Shown: one piece after another, positions 1 through 8,559 of the stretch
How the letters are laid out: the number at the start of each line of letters is the position of its first letter
Position numbering within the stretch: the stretch's first letter is position 1
NCBI RefSeq assembly: GCF_002837055.1
Contig: NZ_PDKP01000001.1
Coordinates: 119,135-165,228 of the forward strand
Reading direction: 5' to 3'
DNA: 46,094 nucleotides
Source of the DNA: Lactobacillus apis
GTDB taxonomy: Bacteria; Bacillota; Bacilli; Lactobacillales; Lactobacillaceae
Program-made: the position numbers and the translations under genes
The notes under the pieces: model-generated
Seen by the model: only the letters and a program-made list of their open reading frames with translations
Database searches by the model: none
Told to the model about the DNA's origin: nothing

Positions 1-569
1 GAGTAAAAGTGGCTGAACGAATTGCCTTACTGAGCAAAATTGGGCAAAACGATTCATTTCGCGCCGTTACAAATAACAAAGGCATCATGAATGGTGTTGA
101 TGCGGTTCTGTTAGCAACTGGTAATGATGCCAGAGCCGTTGAAGCGGCTTGCGGTGTTTGGGCCAATGAAAAGGGCAAGTACAGTAGTCTGAGTCAATGG
201 AATGTCAAAGATGACAAGCTGATCGGTTCTTTGACAATTCCTCTAGCAATTGGGACTGTCGGGGGTTCAATTAACTCCCGAACTGATGTGAAGCAAAGTT
301 ACCGTCTTTTAGGCCAAGGCATTACAAGTAGCGAACTGGCTAACGTAATTGCAGCCGTTGGCTTAGCTAACAATTTAGCTGCTTTGCTAGCAATATCGAC
401 CACGGGAATTCAAGCGGGACACATGAAATTGCAAGCTAAAAATACTGTTGCCAATTTAACTGCCACTTTGCGAGAAAAGAAGCAGGTACGGCAAATGATG
501 ATTGACAAAAAAGAGTATTCATTAGCAGCTGCGGAGCAGTTTTTAAAACAAATAAGAGAGGGACAATAA
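1..569 (+). CDS. mvaA: HMG-CoA reductase, class II (C-terminal part)
   Basis: This is the end of hydroxymethylglutaryl-CoA reductase, the mevalonate-pathway enzyme that in class II forms interconverts HMG-CoA and mevalonate using NAD(P)H; it acts in the cytosol. The reading frame is open to the left edge (first full codon at position 3), so the start and the N-terminal domain lie outside. Visible family motifs are NNKGIMNG with the catalytic Lys and Asn, GNDxRAVEA with the catalytic Asp, and GIQAGHM near the C-terminus, which carries the catalytic His of class II enzymes. The stop codon shares one base with the ATG of the next gene, mvaS, so the two are translationally coupled in one operon. 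In bacteria that use mevalonate, the product leads to IPP for undecaprenyl phosphate and quinones. Identification is secure; only the beginning is missing. Confidence 0.95.
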   Translation, partial: VKVAERIALLSKIGQNDSFRAVTNNKGIMNGVDAVLLATGNDARAVEAACGVWANEKGKYSSLSQWNVKDDKLIGSLTIPLAIGTVGGSINSRTDVKQSYRLLGQGITSSELANVIAAVGLANNLAALLAISTTGIQAGHMKLQAKNTVANLTATLREKKQVRQMMIDKKEYSLAAAEQFLKQIREGQ

Positions 570-1732
570 TGCAAGTTGGAATAGATCGAATTGGTTTTTA
601 CACCCCTAATAAATACGTTGATATGGTGGATTTAGCACATGCGCGTAATCAAGATCCTAATAAATTTTTGATTGGAATTGGTCAAAGCAAAATGAGCGTG
701 GCTGATCAAACGCAGGATGCTGTTTCAATGGGAATTAACGCAACTATGCGCTATATTGATGAAATTGATCGTGAACAAGTTGGTCTGCTAGTCATTGGAA
801 CGGAAAGTGGAGTGGATCAATCCAAGTCTGCATCACTTTTTGTTAAGAGTGCGCTAGAGCTTGCACCTGAAGTGCGAACTTTTGAAATAAAAGAAGCTTG
901 TTTTGGAATGAGCGCAGGAATTATGATTGCGCGAGATTATGTTCGACTTCACCCCCATCACAGTGCAATCGTTATTGGTAGTGATATCGCGCGTTACGGT
1001 TTAAACACTGGTGGTGAAGTGACGCAAGGTGCCGGAAGCGTCAGCATGTTAATTAAGGCAGAGCCACGAATTTTAGCCTTAAAAAATGGTCACAGCGCCT
1101 ACAGTGCTGATATTAATGATTTTTGGCGTCCAAACGATTCTGCTGTTGCTTTAGTCAATGGTAAATATTCTACCGAAGTCTATCTTGACTTTTTCAAACG
1201 GACATTTACCAATTATCAAGCACAAAATGACTGTCATACTGCCGATTTTGCGGCACTAATTTATCATCTACCTTTTGTTAAGATGGGAATTAAAGCAAAT
1301 CAATTGGCAATTGAAAAACAGGAACAAGAAACTGCAGAAAGATTAGCTAACAACTTTACGGCTTCTGCGCAATACAGCCGTGAAATTGGTAATATTTATA
1401 CTGCGTCCCTATACTTAAGTCTTTTAAGCTTATTAGAAAATGGTAATTTGGCACCTGAAGCGTTAGTCGGACTATTTTCTTATGGCTCGGGCGCAATGGG
1501 TGAGTTTTATGCTGGTCAAGTAATGGAAGGCTATCAAAATGCGCTTGATTTTGCCGGCGACCAGGAAATGATTGCCCGTCGTCAAAAAGTTAGTGTTTCA
1601 GAATACGAGCAAATTTTTACTCAAGCACTTGAACTTCCTCAAGATAACTTTGAATTAGAGAGCGATGAAGAAACAGGTTATTGGTACTTTGCTGGTACTA
1701 AAGACCATGTTCGTCAATACAAGCAAAAATAA
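569..1732 (+). CDS. mvaS: HMG-CoA synthase
   Basis: Hydroxymethylglutaryl-CoA synthase condenses acetyl-CoA with acetoacetyl-CoA to HMG-CoA, the substrate of the mvaA product encoded just upstream. At 387 residues it has the normal bacterial length. The thiolase-fold active site is readable: Glu79 in VIGTES, the acyl-accepting Cys111 in KEACFGMSAG, and the histidine of YHLPFVKMG (about residue 233). The ATG overlaps the mvaA stop (TAATG), with a GAGAGG ribosome binding site inside the end of mvaA. A hairpin terminator follows directly, so mvaS ends this operon. No unusual feature. Confidence 0.96.
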   Translation: MQVGIDRIGFYTPNKYVDMVDLAHARNQDPNKFLIGIGQSKMSVADQTQDAVSMGINATMRYIDEIDREQVGLLVIGTESGVDQSKSASLFVKSALELAPEVRTFEIKEACFGMSAGIMIARDYVRLHPHHSAIVIGSDIARYGLNTGGEVTQGAGSVSMLIKAEPRILALKNGHSAYSADINDFWRPNDSAVALVNGKYSTEVYLDFFKRTFTNYQAQNDCHTADFAALIYHLPFVKMGIKANQLAIEKQEQETAERLANNFTASAQYSREIGNIYTASLYLSLLSLLENGNLAPEALVGLFSYGSGAMGEFYAGQVMEGYQNALDFAGDQEMIARRQKVSVSEYEQIFTQALELPQDNFELESDEETGYWYFAGTKDHVRQYKQK

Positions 1733-1736
1733 ACTT

Positions 1737-1760
1737 AGACCCTAAAGTTGGGTCTTTTTT
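1737..1760 (+). terminator. Rho-independent terminator after mvaS
   Basis: Six-base-pair stem AGACCC/GGGTCT with a 7-nt loop, followed by a run of T. It lies 4 nt after the mvaS stop. Confidence 0.8.
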
Positions 1761-2070
1761 GTACCTATTTTTATAAAATATGAAATCAAAGCATTAAGCT
1801 AATTAACCCTTGTGCTATAATTTAGGTGATTTAATTTTAGTCTAAAAGTTTTTGAACTAAAAATGTAGCTAATTTTTAATTCAAAAGCGTGTTTTTCGCA
1901 ATTACGAGATTGTTTGGTTGACGAAGAATATTTTGATAGTTGCCGGAAATGTTTTTGATGAGACAATATTAAAAACTGATGATAAAAAATCGGTTTTAGA
2001 TGGTTGTTAAATCAAAATAGTGAGACTAATACATAATATTAAAAGAGGGTTGAAAATAGAGGCACTAAAA
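1761..2070. other. gene-free AT-rich region with an extended -10 box
   Basis: No convincing gene is present. An extended -10 (TGC followed by TATAAT, 1813-1821) is visible without a good -35. An open frame of about 45 codons ends at about 2010 but has no start codon with a ribosome binding site. The stretch may hold the long leader or the eroded upstream part of the small gene at 2071. Confidence 0.35.
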
Positions 2071-2411
2071 ATGGTAAGCGGAAAGCAACATGGGCCAGCA
2101 GGAAGAATAAAAAAGAATCAAAGAGAAGCCTTTAAACGAGAAGGTATCCTAACTGATGAAGATTCTATAAGCTAACAACAAATGAGCGACTTGAATATGT
2201 CGAAAAACAAAATGCGTTACATATGCCACTAACTGTACAACGTAACACATCTTACGATGCTAACTTTCAAGTAAAAAAATCTGGTAAAGAAAAAGAAGTA
2301 GATATTGACGCTAAGATCAGACATGCGCAAACTAAGGGAATCATCATGAACATTTTAGGTTTATTAGCCCTGATTGATATAATCCACGACTGGTGGGTAC
2401 CTTCAAAATAA
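2071..2411 (+). pseudogene. small membrane-associated protein gene, probably frameshifted
   Basis: I do not recognise the family. An ATG at 2071 with a good AGAGG site 8 nt upstream opens a 34-codon frame (start MVSGKQHGPAGRIKK) that stops at 2173-2175. Another frame is open from before 2160 through 2411. It gives KLTTNERLEYVEKQNALHM, a charged middle, and a hydrophobic C-terminal segment (GIIMNILGLLALIDIIHDWW) that looks like one membrane helix. Deleting one base near 2169 joins the two frames into a natural-looking protein of about 112 residues. Within the second frame the only ATG is at 2223; it lacks a ribosome binding site and would give a 62-residue product. I therefore read this as one gene broken by a +1 change, either a true mutation or a sequencing error. 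The alternative is two unrelated short ORFs. Confidence 0.5.
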
Positions 2412-2606
2412 CTTTCTTTTTCTAAGAACAGTCGGTCATTAACTACTTAGAAATTGATAAGAGATACTAAGCACTTTTGAATTTACCAAAGTGTATCAGA
2501 TTTTAGTAGGATTAATTTAGAATTGCTTATTGTATAACTATTTTGAACAAACTGGCCATTTTAAATGTGTTTTTCAAATGTTCTTGGTTTAGATGAAGTA
2601 AGAATA
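2412..2606. other. intergenic region, one imperfect hairpin
   Basis: No gene is seen. An imperfect inverted repeat spans 2463-2497, with stems GATA/TATC and CACTTT/AAAGTG separated by a one-sided internal bulge. It has no T-run and so is not an obvious terminator. Confidence 0.3.
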
Positions 2607-2644
2607 TAAAAAACAGTTAGTCGAATGGGACTAACTGTTTTTTG
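2607..2644. terminator. bidirectional hairpin terminator
   Basis: Perfect stem ACAGTTAGTC/GACTAACTGT (2613-2622 with 2629-2638), flanked by A6 on the left and T6 on the right, so it can end transcripts from both sides. It separates the small broken gene from the oppositely oriented 94-residue gene. Confidence 0.8.
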
Positions 2645-2722
2645 CTGTCTTTAACTACTCATATTTATCTGAAATAAATAAACTAGTGGACGTGATGGAC
2701 CTAGCTTGGTCTTTAATCAAAA

Positions 2723-3007
2723 CTAAGTTAATCTAACTGAATTTTGTTCGGGCAATATTTGAATTCCAAATACCGGAAGGAGTTCTTGCTGGTTGACCAT
2801 GTATGTGGGGATATCAAAGCCATGGATGTTTTTTACTAAATGAATCATTTTACCCTTGGTCATCGCCTGTTTTCCTGGATACAACAGACACTCTTTGCTA
2901 GAAATTTTTAATTTTGCTAAGGGATAAACTTGTTGATTAATTGTTAAAAACAGCTTGGTTTGGCCATCTATATCATTCGTTAATTGCAATAAATTAGTCA
3001 ATTTCAT
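2723..3007 (-). CDS. hypothetical protein, 94 residues
   Basis: Unrecognised small soluble protein with no signal peptide or membrane segment. The translation is beta-strand-like (alternating hydrophobics), with KLFLTINQQVYPLAKLKI near the start and one Cys (KECLLYPGKQ). The ATG at 3007 has AGGAA about 10 nt upstream on the minus strand. It diverges from the hydrolase gene at 3077 across a 69-bp gap that must hold both promoters. Its 3' end faces the bidirectional terminator at 2607-2644. It may be a lineage-specific Lactobacillus protein; no function is suggested. Confidence 0.6.
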   Translation of the reverse strand: MKLTNLLQLTNDIDGQTKLFLTINQQVYPLAKLKISSKECLLYPGKQAMTKGKMIHLVKNIHGFDIPTYMVNQQELLPVFGIQILPEQNSVRLT

Positions 3008-3076
3008 AATAATGATTCCTATACGTTTTTAAAGTGCTATACTATTGATATTATTTTTAGAAAAGGTGACATTTCT

Positions 3077-4033
3077 TTGAAACAATTAAAGCATAAAAAG
3101 CTATGGCTTTCATTAATAATTATTGTTTTGCTAGTTTGCGTAATTTTTACAGGTGCAGGCTATTATTTCTTTAAAATGGCCTGTGTACCAGGACCAAAAA
3201 GTTTTTTAGGGTCGTCCAGTGAAACGCTAAAAAAGTCTGATCCTCTGTACAAAGAAAAAATGTGGTTTAAAAAAACTGCCAAGCAAAAATGGTACATGCA
3301 GTCGGCTGATAACCAATATAAATTAGTTGCAAACTATATCCCTGCTGCTGATTCTAATAAGACGGTAATCATTTTACCTGGATATATGAATACCAAGGAA
3401 GACATGGCCGAATATGATGCGCTATTCCACGAAATGGGCTACAATACTCTAACACCTGATCCACGTGCTCAAGGTAAAAGTGAAGGGAAATATATCGGCT
3501 ATGGTTGGCCAGAAAAAGATGATGTCAAAAAGTGGATTAATTTAGTACTCAAGCGCAAAGGTAGTCAGCAACAAATTGTCGTCTATGGTCTGAGTATGGG
3601 CGCAGCTACCGCGATGATGACCAGTGGCTTAAAACTTCCAGGGCAGGTTAAGGCCTTTATTGAGGATTGTGGCTATACCAGCGTTAAAGATGAAATTGAA
3701 CACGAAGCCGAAGCATTATATAATATGCCTTCTTTTCCACGTTTTCCATTAGTAGAAATCTTGAGCGGCATCAATCGCATAAAAGTTGGTTACTTTATGA
3801 AAGATGCTTCGAGTATTAAGCAACTACATAAAAATCATCGACCAATGTTCTTTATTCATGGTAGTCATGATACATTTGTTCCAACTAAAATGGTATACCA
3901 TAATTATTTAGCGACTAAAGGTCCTAAACAATTATGGGTTACACCAAATTCCAAACATGCAGATTCATTTGCGGATCACCCGAAGGAGTACCGTAAGCGT
4001 ATCGCAAGCTTTTTGAAAGATTATGTTAAATAA
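3077..4033 (+). CDS. membrane-anchored alpha/beta hydrolase
   Basis: Serine hydrolase of the alpha/beta fold (YqkD-like, COG1073 type), 318 residues. An N-terminal hydrophobic helix (about 10-32) after a Lys-rich start suggests an anchor with the catalytic domain outside the membrane. The triad is readable: nucleophile Ser173 in YGLSMGAA, Asp265 in GSHDTFVP and His294 in NSKHADS. The oxyanion region is ILPGYMNTKED. The start is TTG at 3077 with AGGTG 8 nt upstream; no better ATG exists before the membrane helix. The substrate is unknown; relatives are annotated as esterases or acyl/peptidyl hydrolases. It is transcribed alone, with a possible TATACT -10 at 3038-3043. Confidence 0.85.
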   Translation: MKQLKHKKLWLSLIIIVLLVCVIFTGAGYYFFKMACVPGPKSFLGSSSETLKKSDPLYKEKMWFKKTAKQKWYMQSADNQYKLVANYIPAADSNKTVIILPGYMNTKEDMAEYDALFHEMGYNTLTPDPRAQGKSEGKYIGYGWPEKDDVKKWINLVLKRKGSQQQIVVYGLSMGAATAMMTSGLKLPGQVKAFIEDCGYTSVKDEIEHEAEALYNMPSFPRFPLVEILSGINRIKVGYFMKDASSIKQLHKNHRPMFFIHGSHDTFVPTKMVYHNYLATKGPKQLWVTPNSKHADSFADHPKEYRKRIASFLKDYVK

Positions 4034-4278
4034 TAAGTGCATTTTGGTAGCGAGTACTAGCAGTAAAATGCTATAATTAAATTGTGGAAAGGGGAAACAA
4101 ATAACCTAATTTATTTCCATATTCTGTATATTATTAAAGTAAAGTATATGTCATATATGAGTTGGCTTTCTAATAGTTAAGGGATAATGATCTTTACTTA
4201 AGGAGATCGGTTTATCAAATAATAAAGGTTGGTCTTTATTTATTCACCTAAAGCATTGAAATACCTCCATCCACAAAC
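4034..4278. other. intergenic region with extended -10 and weak hairpin
   Basis: This stretch between the convergent hydrolase and rRNA methyltransferase genes carries an extended -10 (TGC followed by TATAAT at 4072-4077) and a GGAAAGGGG ribosome-binding-like sequence. A 32-codon frame starts with TTG at about 4083, and a 7-bp hairpin AATAAAG/CTTTATT lies near 4221-4241. Together these could be a short transcript, but none is strong alone. Confidence 0.3.
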
Positions 4279-4311
4279 AAAAAAGTTGCCGCAATTTGCG
4301 ACAACTTTTTT
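4279..4311 (-). terminator. terminator after the rRNA methyltransferase gene
   Basis: Stem AAAAGTTG/CAACTTTT with an inner CGCAA/TTGCG pairing, just beyond the stop codon of the minus-strand gene. Flanking A and T runs make it usable in both directions. Confidence 0.8.
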
Positions 4312-4314
4312 ATA

Positions 4315-5691
4315 TTAGCGTAAGGTTAATTTGACGACACATTCACAGCGTGGTGTTTGAGGTAGCATATCAACATTTTCAATTAAGCGGACATCATATG
4401 CTTCACTCAATAGCACTAAGTCTTGTGCAAGAGTAGAGGGATTACATGAAATGTAAACAAAAGTTTTAGGTTTAATTTTCAATAAGGTCTTAATTAGGCT
4501 TTTTGCAAGTCCGGTTCTGGGTGGATCGACGATTAAGGCATCAATTGGAACACCATTTTTCTGCAACTCAGGCAGCACTTTTTCTACACTGCCTTGAAAG
4601 TAATCTGCATTACGCAAATGATTAAGCTCAACATTGTGCTTAGCATCCTCAACAGCTTCAGGAATAGTTTCAATTCCAACTACTTGTTTGACTTGATCCG
4701 CTGCCAAAATTCCTAGGGTACCGACACCGCTATATGCATCAATTAAAGTGTCTTCAGGCTTTAAGTCGAGGAATTTAAGTGCTTCAGAATACAAGGTTGC
4801 AGTTTGAACTGGGTTTAATTGGAAAAATGCGCGTGGTGAAAGAGCAAACTTCTTGCCTAAAATTTCATCAATAATTTGATTTTTGCCGGCCAATTTTTCT
4901 GTCTTGTTACCCCAAACCTGAGGATTGCGCCAATCAGTTTCGTTCTGAAAAACACTAACAACGTTAGGCAAGTTAATGATTTCCTTGCTTAAAGCAGGTA
5001 AGTTCTTAATTTTGTGTCCAACCGTTATCAGTGTTACCTGAATTTCTTTGGTTGCTTCTGCTTGGCGGACAACAATTGTCTTTAAACCGTCATAATGTCT
5101 GAAAGGATCAGCAACTGCTACGTGTAACTTGTCAACCAGCTCTTTTATTTTGCGTTCAGTCTCTTGGGTTGCTTTGTTTTGCGTTGGCATGACAGGCAAA
5201 TCATATAGTTCATGCGAATTTGGGGCAAACAAGCCGAGCTTGGTTTGACCATGATCTTGCTCAATTTGATATTGAGCCTTATTACGGTAGTGCCATTCAC
5301 TTGGAGCAGGAATTGTTTTTTTTACTTTGTACTTATTGTAACCGCGTGGATAGTATTTCCTTAAAGCTTCTAAAACATTGTCACGCTTGAATTCAAGCTG
5401 CTTTTCGTAACTTAAATGTGCTAGTTCAAGTCCACCGATTGCTGGATCAACTCCCTTAGGGTAGGGAACACGGTCTGAACTTTTTTCCTTAATACGAACT
5501 AATTCAGCGTCAATGTAATGCGGATATTCCTTAATGATTTTTGCCACAACAACTTCGTTTGGCAGTGCGCCTGGAATAAAAATGATTTTCTTGCGATAAT
5601 AGCCAATACCTTCACCATTAATTCCTAAGCGTTTAATCGTGATGATAACGTCTTTTTCTTTTGTTTCTTTTTGCTTAAAATTTTTGTACAT
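4315..5691 (-). CDS. rlmCD: 23S rRNA (uracil-5)-methyltransferase, RlmCD/RumA family
   Basis: SAM-dependent enzyme that makes 5-methyluridine in RNA; Firmicutes RlmCD modifies two positions of 23S rRNA. The 458 residues show an N-terminal TRAM domain (about 13-70), the RNA-contact region, the SAM-binding motif DAYSGVGTLG (318-327), the acidic residue Glu341, DPPRTGL (389-395) and the catalytic nucleophile Cys416 in YISCNPSTLAQD. Oddity: in RumA-type enzymes four cysteines bind an iron-sulfur cluster (a CxxxxxCxxC stretch before LxHLSY and one Cys after SHxxxD). Here these positions read VPYPKGVDPAIGGLEL and LPVMPTQ, with no cysteine. The only Cys residues in the protein are the catalytic one and the pair in RCECV. 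TrmA-like specificity for tRNA cannot be fully excluded. It is a single-gene unit with its own terminator. Confidence 0.9.
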   Translation of the reverse strand: MYKNFKQKETKEKDVIITIKRLGINGEGIGYYRKKIIFIPGALPNEVVVAKIIKEYPHYIDAELVRIKEKSSDRVPYPKGVDPAIGGLELAHLSYEKQLEFKRDNVLEALRKYYPRGYNKYKVKKTIPAPSEWHYRNKAQYQIEQDHGQTKLGLFAPNSHELYDLPVMPTQNKATQETERKIKELVDKLHVAVADPFRHYDGLKTIVVRQAEATKEIQVTLITVGHKIKNLPALSKEIINLPNVVSVFQNETDWRNPQVWGNKTEKLAGKNQIIDEILGKKFALSPRAFFQLNPVQTATLYSEALKFLDLKPEDTLIDAYSGVGTLGILAADQVKQVVGIETIPEAVEDAKHNVELNHLRNADYFQGSVEKVLPELQKNGVPIDALIVDPPRTGLAKSLIKTLLKIKPKTFVYISCNPSTLAQDLVLLSEAYDVRLIENVDMLPQTPRCECVVKLTLR

Positions 5692-5816
5692 AATTTTCTT
5701 TCTACAATAAAACGTTACAATGTTAACAATTTATTGTACTACCTAACAAAACTTTTTCGCAAGAATGAAAGAAATTTGCTAGCATGTAACTATAATCTAG
5801 TAGAAAGGTGAGTAAA

Positions 5817-6632
5817 ATGCCAATAATTACTAAAGTAAGCAGTCAAAAACGTCCGGGCCGGTATAACATTTTTTTAGATGGCAAGTACGCTTTTTCTGCC
5901 AGTGAGCAGACTGTCGCTGAATTTGTTCTTTTAAAGGGACAAGAGCTGACTGATGAAAAAGTAAATGAAGTAAAGCAATATGATGAGGATGCAAAAGCAA
6001 CTAATTTAGCATCAAGATATTTAAATTATGAACCTCGAACGGTTTATGAAGTTTTACAATACTTAAAGGACCATGGGATTGATAATGAACCTGCGCAAGC
6101 TGCGGTTAGTCAATTAACTGAAATGGGCTTTTTGGACGATCAAAAGTACGTGGATTTGGCAATTAGGCAAAACTTGCGAATTGGTACTGATGGGCCAATG
6201 ACGATTTCACGCAAACTTACGCAAAAGGGAATTGATCCGGAATCAGTCCAAATAGGCTTAGAGCAGATTGATGATAGTGAATGGCAAGATGCGGGACAAC
6301 GGGTTTTGAAGTCAATGAAAAGTAAAATTGGCAGAATTTCACAACGTGAACTTGAACGTAAAATGAGGACCAAGTTGATGAGCCATGGCTTTTCTAGTGC
6401 AATTGCTGATGAAATAATTGCCGAACTGGATCTTGCGCAAGATGAAAGTGAGCAACTTGATGCTTTGAAAAAGCAAGGCGTTAAGGCTTATAAGCGTTTC
6501 AGAAGGTTACCCGAACAAGAGCGCAACAGTAAGATCCGTAATTATCTTTATACACATGGTTTTGCCAGCAATGAAATTGATTCTTTTTTAGCAGGGGAAA
6601 TTATCCCGCTTGATGAATTAGCAGACTATTAA
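5817..6632 (+). CDS. recX: regulatory protein RecX
   Basis: RecX binds RecA filaments and modulates recombinase activity. The 271-residue product has the long Firmicutes form made of repeated three-helix modules; typical wording includes ASRYLNYEPRTVYEVLQYLKD, EMGFLDDQKYVD and SKIRNYLYTHGF. A GTG at 5808 is in frame, but the AGGTG ribosome binding site at 5806-5810 covers it. The ATG at 5817, 6 nt after that site, is therefore the likely start. A TATAAT lies at 5791-5796. recA is 31 kb away in this window, so the two are not co-transcribed. The next small gene follows after 9 nt and probably shares the transcript. Confidence 0.9.
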   Translation: MPIITKVSSQKRPGRYNIFLDGKYAFSASEQTVAEFVLLKGQELTDEKVNEVKQYDEDAKATNLASRYLNYEPRTVYEVLQYLKDHGIDNEPAQAAVSQLTEMGFLDDQKYVDLAIRQNLRIGTDGPMTISRKLTQKGIDPESVQIGLEQIDDSEWQDAGQRVLKSMKSKIGRISQRELERKMRTKLMSHGFSSAIADEIIAELDLAQDESEQLDALKKQGVKAYKRFRRLPEQERNSKIRNYLYTHGFASNEIDSFLAGEIIPLDELADY

Positions 6633-6641
6633 GGAGTTTTT

Positions 6642-7121
6642 ATGAAAAAGTTACAAGAAAAAAGTACATTTGTTGGTCGTCCTTTTTCCGATCAATTAAT
6701 GGATGACCAAAGAACATTTTCTAGTTGTAATGTGGAAATGGAACAAGATCAGGTTTTTCAAGCGTTTTTAGCCGAGCATGAATTAACTGATCAACGGGCT
6801 AGCATGATCGTTTTCGGTCCAGAAAATTTTATGTACTGGTACGGTGTACTAGTTCCAAATGAAGTAGAAGTTCCTAGTGGTCTAATGAGATTTGTTTTAC
6901 CTCAAAATGAGGCCGCACTTGAAGAAATTGACCAGCAAAATCTTGCTTTTTTCAGTCAACCACTTAATTCCGTTTTACCAACATTTTTACAAAAAGTTGG
7001 CGATGAAGGAATTCAAATGTATGAAAATCCAGGTGATAGCCTAACACCATACTTTGTTCAAACGTTAAATTTAGCGACAAAAAAACTGGCACAGATGTTA
7101 TATCTGGATGCCAGTGAATAG
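6642..7121 (+). CDS. hypothetical protein downstream of recX
   Basis: Unrecognised cytosolic protein of 159 residues, acidic, with no signal peptide or membrane segment. Aromatic-rich core wording (FGPENFMYWYGVLVP, LPTFLQKVGDEG) suggests a compact alpha/beta domain. It starts 9 nt after the recX stop with AAGGAG in the gap, so it is co-transcribed with and perhaps coupled to recX. It ends 6 bp before the end of the opposing membrane-protein gene, with no terminator between them. No function is inferred. Confidence 0.75.
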   Translation: MKKLQEKSTFVGRPFSDQLMDDQRTFSSCNVEMEQDQVFQAFLAEHELTDQRASMIVFGPENFMYWYGVLVPNEVEVPSGLMRFVLPQNEAALEEIDQQNLAFFSQPLNSVLPTFLQKVGDEGIQMYENPGDSLTPYFVQTLNLATKKLAQMLYLDASE

Positions 7122-7127
7122 CTTAAT

Positions 7128-7589
7128 TTAATGCTGGTTAGGGTCGATTGATAAATTATCGTATTCAACGTAGGCACCTAAGCAGGTTGAAAGTAACATG
7201 ACTAACATTACGATTCCTGCCGATTTGCCAACAATCTGATCCAAAGTTAGAAATTGGCGAACAACAAACGTTGCGCCAAAGCAGAGAACAAAGTCCAAAA
7301 TCATATTGGCTAATTGCAAAAGTGGCCGCCGTCTAATACTGAAAAAACGTAAAAGTTGTTTTAGTAATCCGTCATCAACTTCCACAGCCAAGAGGTCGAC
7401 CGGACGTTGAATGGTAGCCTTAATTGCAAACATAATTAGAGCGCCGACAAATGCACCAATTGAGGTTCTGAACAAGTCAGCTGAATGCAGTACTAATGCA
7501 TCGTAACCGATACCAATAATAGTAAGACTGCAGATGTATGGTATTAGCAATAAAAACGTAAAAACAAGTAAAACATGACTTTTTTTCAT
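7128..7589 (-). CDS. hypothetical integral membrane protein
   Basis: Small membrane protein of 153 residues with about four hydrophobic segments (roughly residues 5-28, 42-62, 88-110, 118-140) and a basic loop FFSIRRRP between the middle pair. I do not recognise the family. The ATG at 7589 is preceded on the minus strand by a GAGGT-type site. It faces the gene downstream of recX tail to tail and diverges from the CBS-domain gene at 7690. Confidence 0.7.
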   Translation of the reverse strand: MKKSHVLLVFTFLLLIPYICSLTIIGIGYDALVLHSADLFRTSIGAFVGALIMFAIKATIQRPVDLLAVEVDDGLLKQLLRFFSIRRRPLLQLANMILDFVLCFGATFVVRQFLTLDQIVGKSAGIVMLVMLLSTCLGAYVEYDNLSIDPNQH

Positions 7590-7617
7590 TAATAAACCTC
7601 ATTTCTTACGTGCTATT

Positions 7618-7647
7618 TTAACATATCCTGTGCGTACATGATATAAT
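7618..7647 (+). promoter_or_regulatory. promoter of the CBS protein-prfC operon
   Basis: TTAACA at 7618-7623, an 18-bp spacer and TATAAT at 7642-7647 preceded by TGA (extended -10). The start codon of the first gene lies 43 bp downstream. Confidence 0.7.
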
Positions 7648-7689
7648 GGCACTATTAAACTTCGTATTTTTAGAAAGAGAGAAAAAACT

Positions 7690-8559
7690 ATGGCTAGCGA
7701 CCCTGATAAGGGGAATTTATTTCAAATTTTCAAGAATAAATTATCCTCTTCAAGTGATGGAGAGACGAAAGAACATTTAACTGAGGAAATAAAGGAACTA
7801 CACAATCAGAAAAAAGTGAGTGACACTGAATTTTCAATGTTGGATAATGTTTTGGATTTTCAAGGACGGATGGTCCGCGAAGTCATGGTTTCTAGAATCG
7901 ATGCGTTTATGGTCGATTATGGCGTTAGCTTGCAGGATAACCTTAAAGAAATTTTGCACGAGCCATATTCAAGAATCCCTGTTTACAAGCAGGATAAGGA
8001 CAAGATTGTTGGTGTCATTCATATCAGGACAGTGCTTAGAAAGGCCTGGGAAAAGGGCTTTGATAAGATTGATTATGAAGATGTCATGAATCCACCGCTA
8101 TTTGTTCCAGAAACAACTGATTTGGCTGAATTACTAGTTGAGATGCAGCGAACACAGCAACAATTAGCAATTTTAACCGATGAATATGGTGGAGTTGTTG
8201 GTATTGCAACCATTGAAGATTTGATCGAAGAAATTGTTGGTAACATTGATGATGAAGTCGATCACACTGAAGTTTTATCCGAACAAATCGCTCCGAATAA
8301 ATATGTGATTTACGGGAAAATGCCGCTTGACGAATTTAACGAACAGTTTGGTACTGATCTTGAAATGGAAGACGTTGATACAGTAGCCGGATACGTAATC
8401 ACTAAATTGGGAATTATTCCTGCCAAAGGAGAAAAATTATCAGTCAAATTAGACAATGGGATGGTTTTGACCACAAGAAGAATGAACCGGTCAAGGTTAC
8501 TCACGGTCTCGTTGACGATACCAGACAAAGGACAAAAGGAAGAAGAGCAAAGTAATTAA
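7690..8559 (+). CDS. CBS-domain CorC/HlyC-like protein
   Basis: Protein of 289 residues with two CBS domains ([17 protein letters not shown] to about residue 190, including [19 protein letters not shown]) followed by the CorC_HlyC C-terminal domain ([15 protein letters not shown]... to [16 protein letters not shown]). In CorC relatives this module is linked to magnesium or cobalt homeostasis; adenosyl ligands often bind the CBS pair. The N-terminal DUF21 membrane domain of long CNNM/CorC transporters is absent, so this is the soluble short form. Its stop shares one base with the ATG of prfC (TAATG), which couples translation of the two genes. Confidence 0.88.
   Translation: MASDPDKGNLFQIFKNKLSSSSDGETKEHLTEEIKELHNQKKVSDTEFSMLDNVLDFQGRMVREVMVSRIDAFMVDYGVSLQDNLKEILHEPYSRIPVYKQDKDKIVGVIHIRTVLRKAWEKGFDKIDYEDVMNPPLFVPETTDLAELLVEMQRTQQQLAILTDEYGGVVGIATIEDLIEEIVGNIDDEVDHTEVLSEQIAPNKYVIYGKMPLDEFNEQFGTDLEMEDVDTVAGYVITKLGIIPAKGEKLSVKLDNGMVLTTRRMNRSRLLTVSLTIPDKGQKEEEQSN

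Noticed and set aside
1868-2010. Open frame of about 45 codons before the frameshifted small gene
   Set aside because: No start codon with a ribosome binding site and no recognisable protein character; likely chance in AT-rich DNA.
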